Shown: in pieces, positions 5,992 to 6,111 of the stretch | How the letters are laid out: every line of letters begins with the position of its first letter | Numbering within the stretch: position 1 is the first letter of the stretch | Assembly (NCBI GenBank): GCA_964520785.1 | Contig: CAZFQG010000271.1 | Location: 1 to 6,111, forward strand | Direction: 5' to 3' | From: CAZFQG01 sp964520785 | Lineage (GTDB): Bacteria; Planctomycetota; Planctomycetia; Pirellulales; Thermoguttaceae | Length of the DNA stretch: 6,111 nt | The notes under the pieces: generated by a model | Databases searched by the model: none | The model's input: the letters and a program-made list of their open reading frames with translations, nothing else | What the model was told of the DNA's origin: nothing | Made by a program: the position numbers and the translations under genes

Positions 5992-6006
5992 CGATCCGAT
6001 CCGATT
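5992..6006 (+). repeat. Three tandem 5-bp units
   Basis: CGATC, CGATC and CGATT follow one another and run into the TTGACA at 6005-6010. The array is short and imperfect in the third unit, and no role is evident. Confidence 0.4.
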
Positions 6007-6034
6007 GACATTCGCCCAATCCTGGAGCGAGAAT
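6005..6034 (+). promoter_or_regulatory. Possible rightward promoter at the window edge
   Basis: TTGACA at 6005-6010 is a perfect -35 hexamer. Eighteen bp later GAGAAT at 6029-6034 matches the -10 consensus at four of six positions. A transcript from about 6041 would run through an AT-rich leader to ATG codons at 6086 or 6093, so a divergent gene may begin at or just beyond the right edge. The weak -10 and missing ribosome site keep confidence low. Confidence 0.3.
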
Positions 6035-6111
6035 ACAAAACGACGTCTCTTTCTATTTCGACTGTTTTAGATTTGTCTCTTATTTATGTTCAATGGCGGT
6101 AAGCGGTTATG

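Larger units (their letters stand above)
5718..6111. other. Non-coding right flank, AT-richer than the genes
   Basis: I see no credible gene here on either strand and no tRNA, rRNA or known riboswitch pattern. The stretch holds A/C-rich DNA near 5728-5750, a strong hairpin at 5818-5852 and an increasingly AT-rich segment from about 5870 to the end. ATG codons at 6086 and 6093 are open to the window edge, but too few codons remain and no clear ribosome site precedes them, so a gene starting there cannot be confirmed. Confidence 0.55.

Noticed and set aside
1..6111. CRISPR arrays, insertion sequences, tRNA or rRNA genes
   Set aside because: No spaced direct repeats, transposase motifs, terminal inverted repeats or RNA gene signatures were seen on either strand.

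Overview
The window looks like a piece of a GC-rich chromosome from a planctomycete or a close relative in the PVC group. The evidence is protein content: a PEP-CTERM surface protein with a LamG domain, and a very large secreted protein that joins a LamG domain to a hydrazine-synthase-alpha-like (HzsA-like) beta-propeller with two c-type heme sites. Both architectures are typical of Planctomycetota. No database search was possible, so family names rest on recognised motifs.

Layout. Positions 1-642 (+) hold the 3' part of a gene whose start lies left of the window. It appears to encode a beta-rich, repetitive protein with a disordered C-terminal tail. Positions 643-916 are non-coding, with a sigma70-like promoter candidate and a strong hairpin in the presumed leader of the next gene. 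Positions 917-1927 (+) encode a 336-residue exported LamG/PEP-CTERM protein. An 88-bp convergent gap follows, with a long imperfect hairpin at 1988-2025 that runs into the stop codon of the opposing gene. Positions 2016-5603 (-) encode a 1195-residue exported LamG/HzsA-like diheme protein. Its longest open frame reaches 5789, but the ribosome binding site, signal peptide and a near-consensus promoter at 5689-5717 all place the start at 5603. Positions 5604-6111 are non-coding as far as I can see. This stretch holds the promoter, a perfect 17-bp palindrome at the transcription start that matches the FadR/PdhR-type GntR operator pattern, a 12-bp hairpin farther upstream, and an AT-richer right flank with a possible rightward promoter.

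How it may fit together. Both complete genes encode exported proteins that begin with a LamG fold, so both products probably act outside the cytoplasm: one tethered to the surface or matrix by exosortase sorting, the other a soluble or periplasmic diheme redox or binding protein. They converge and therefore do not form an operon. No hydrazine synthase beta/gamma genes are visible, and the first heme motif lacks the tyrosine I recall as an iron ligand in the anammox enzyme, so hydrazine synthesis should not be inferred. The points most worth following are the LamG/HzsA-like domain fusion and the operator-like palindrome at its promoter.
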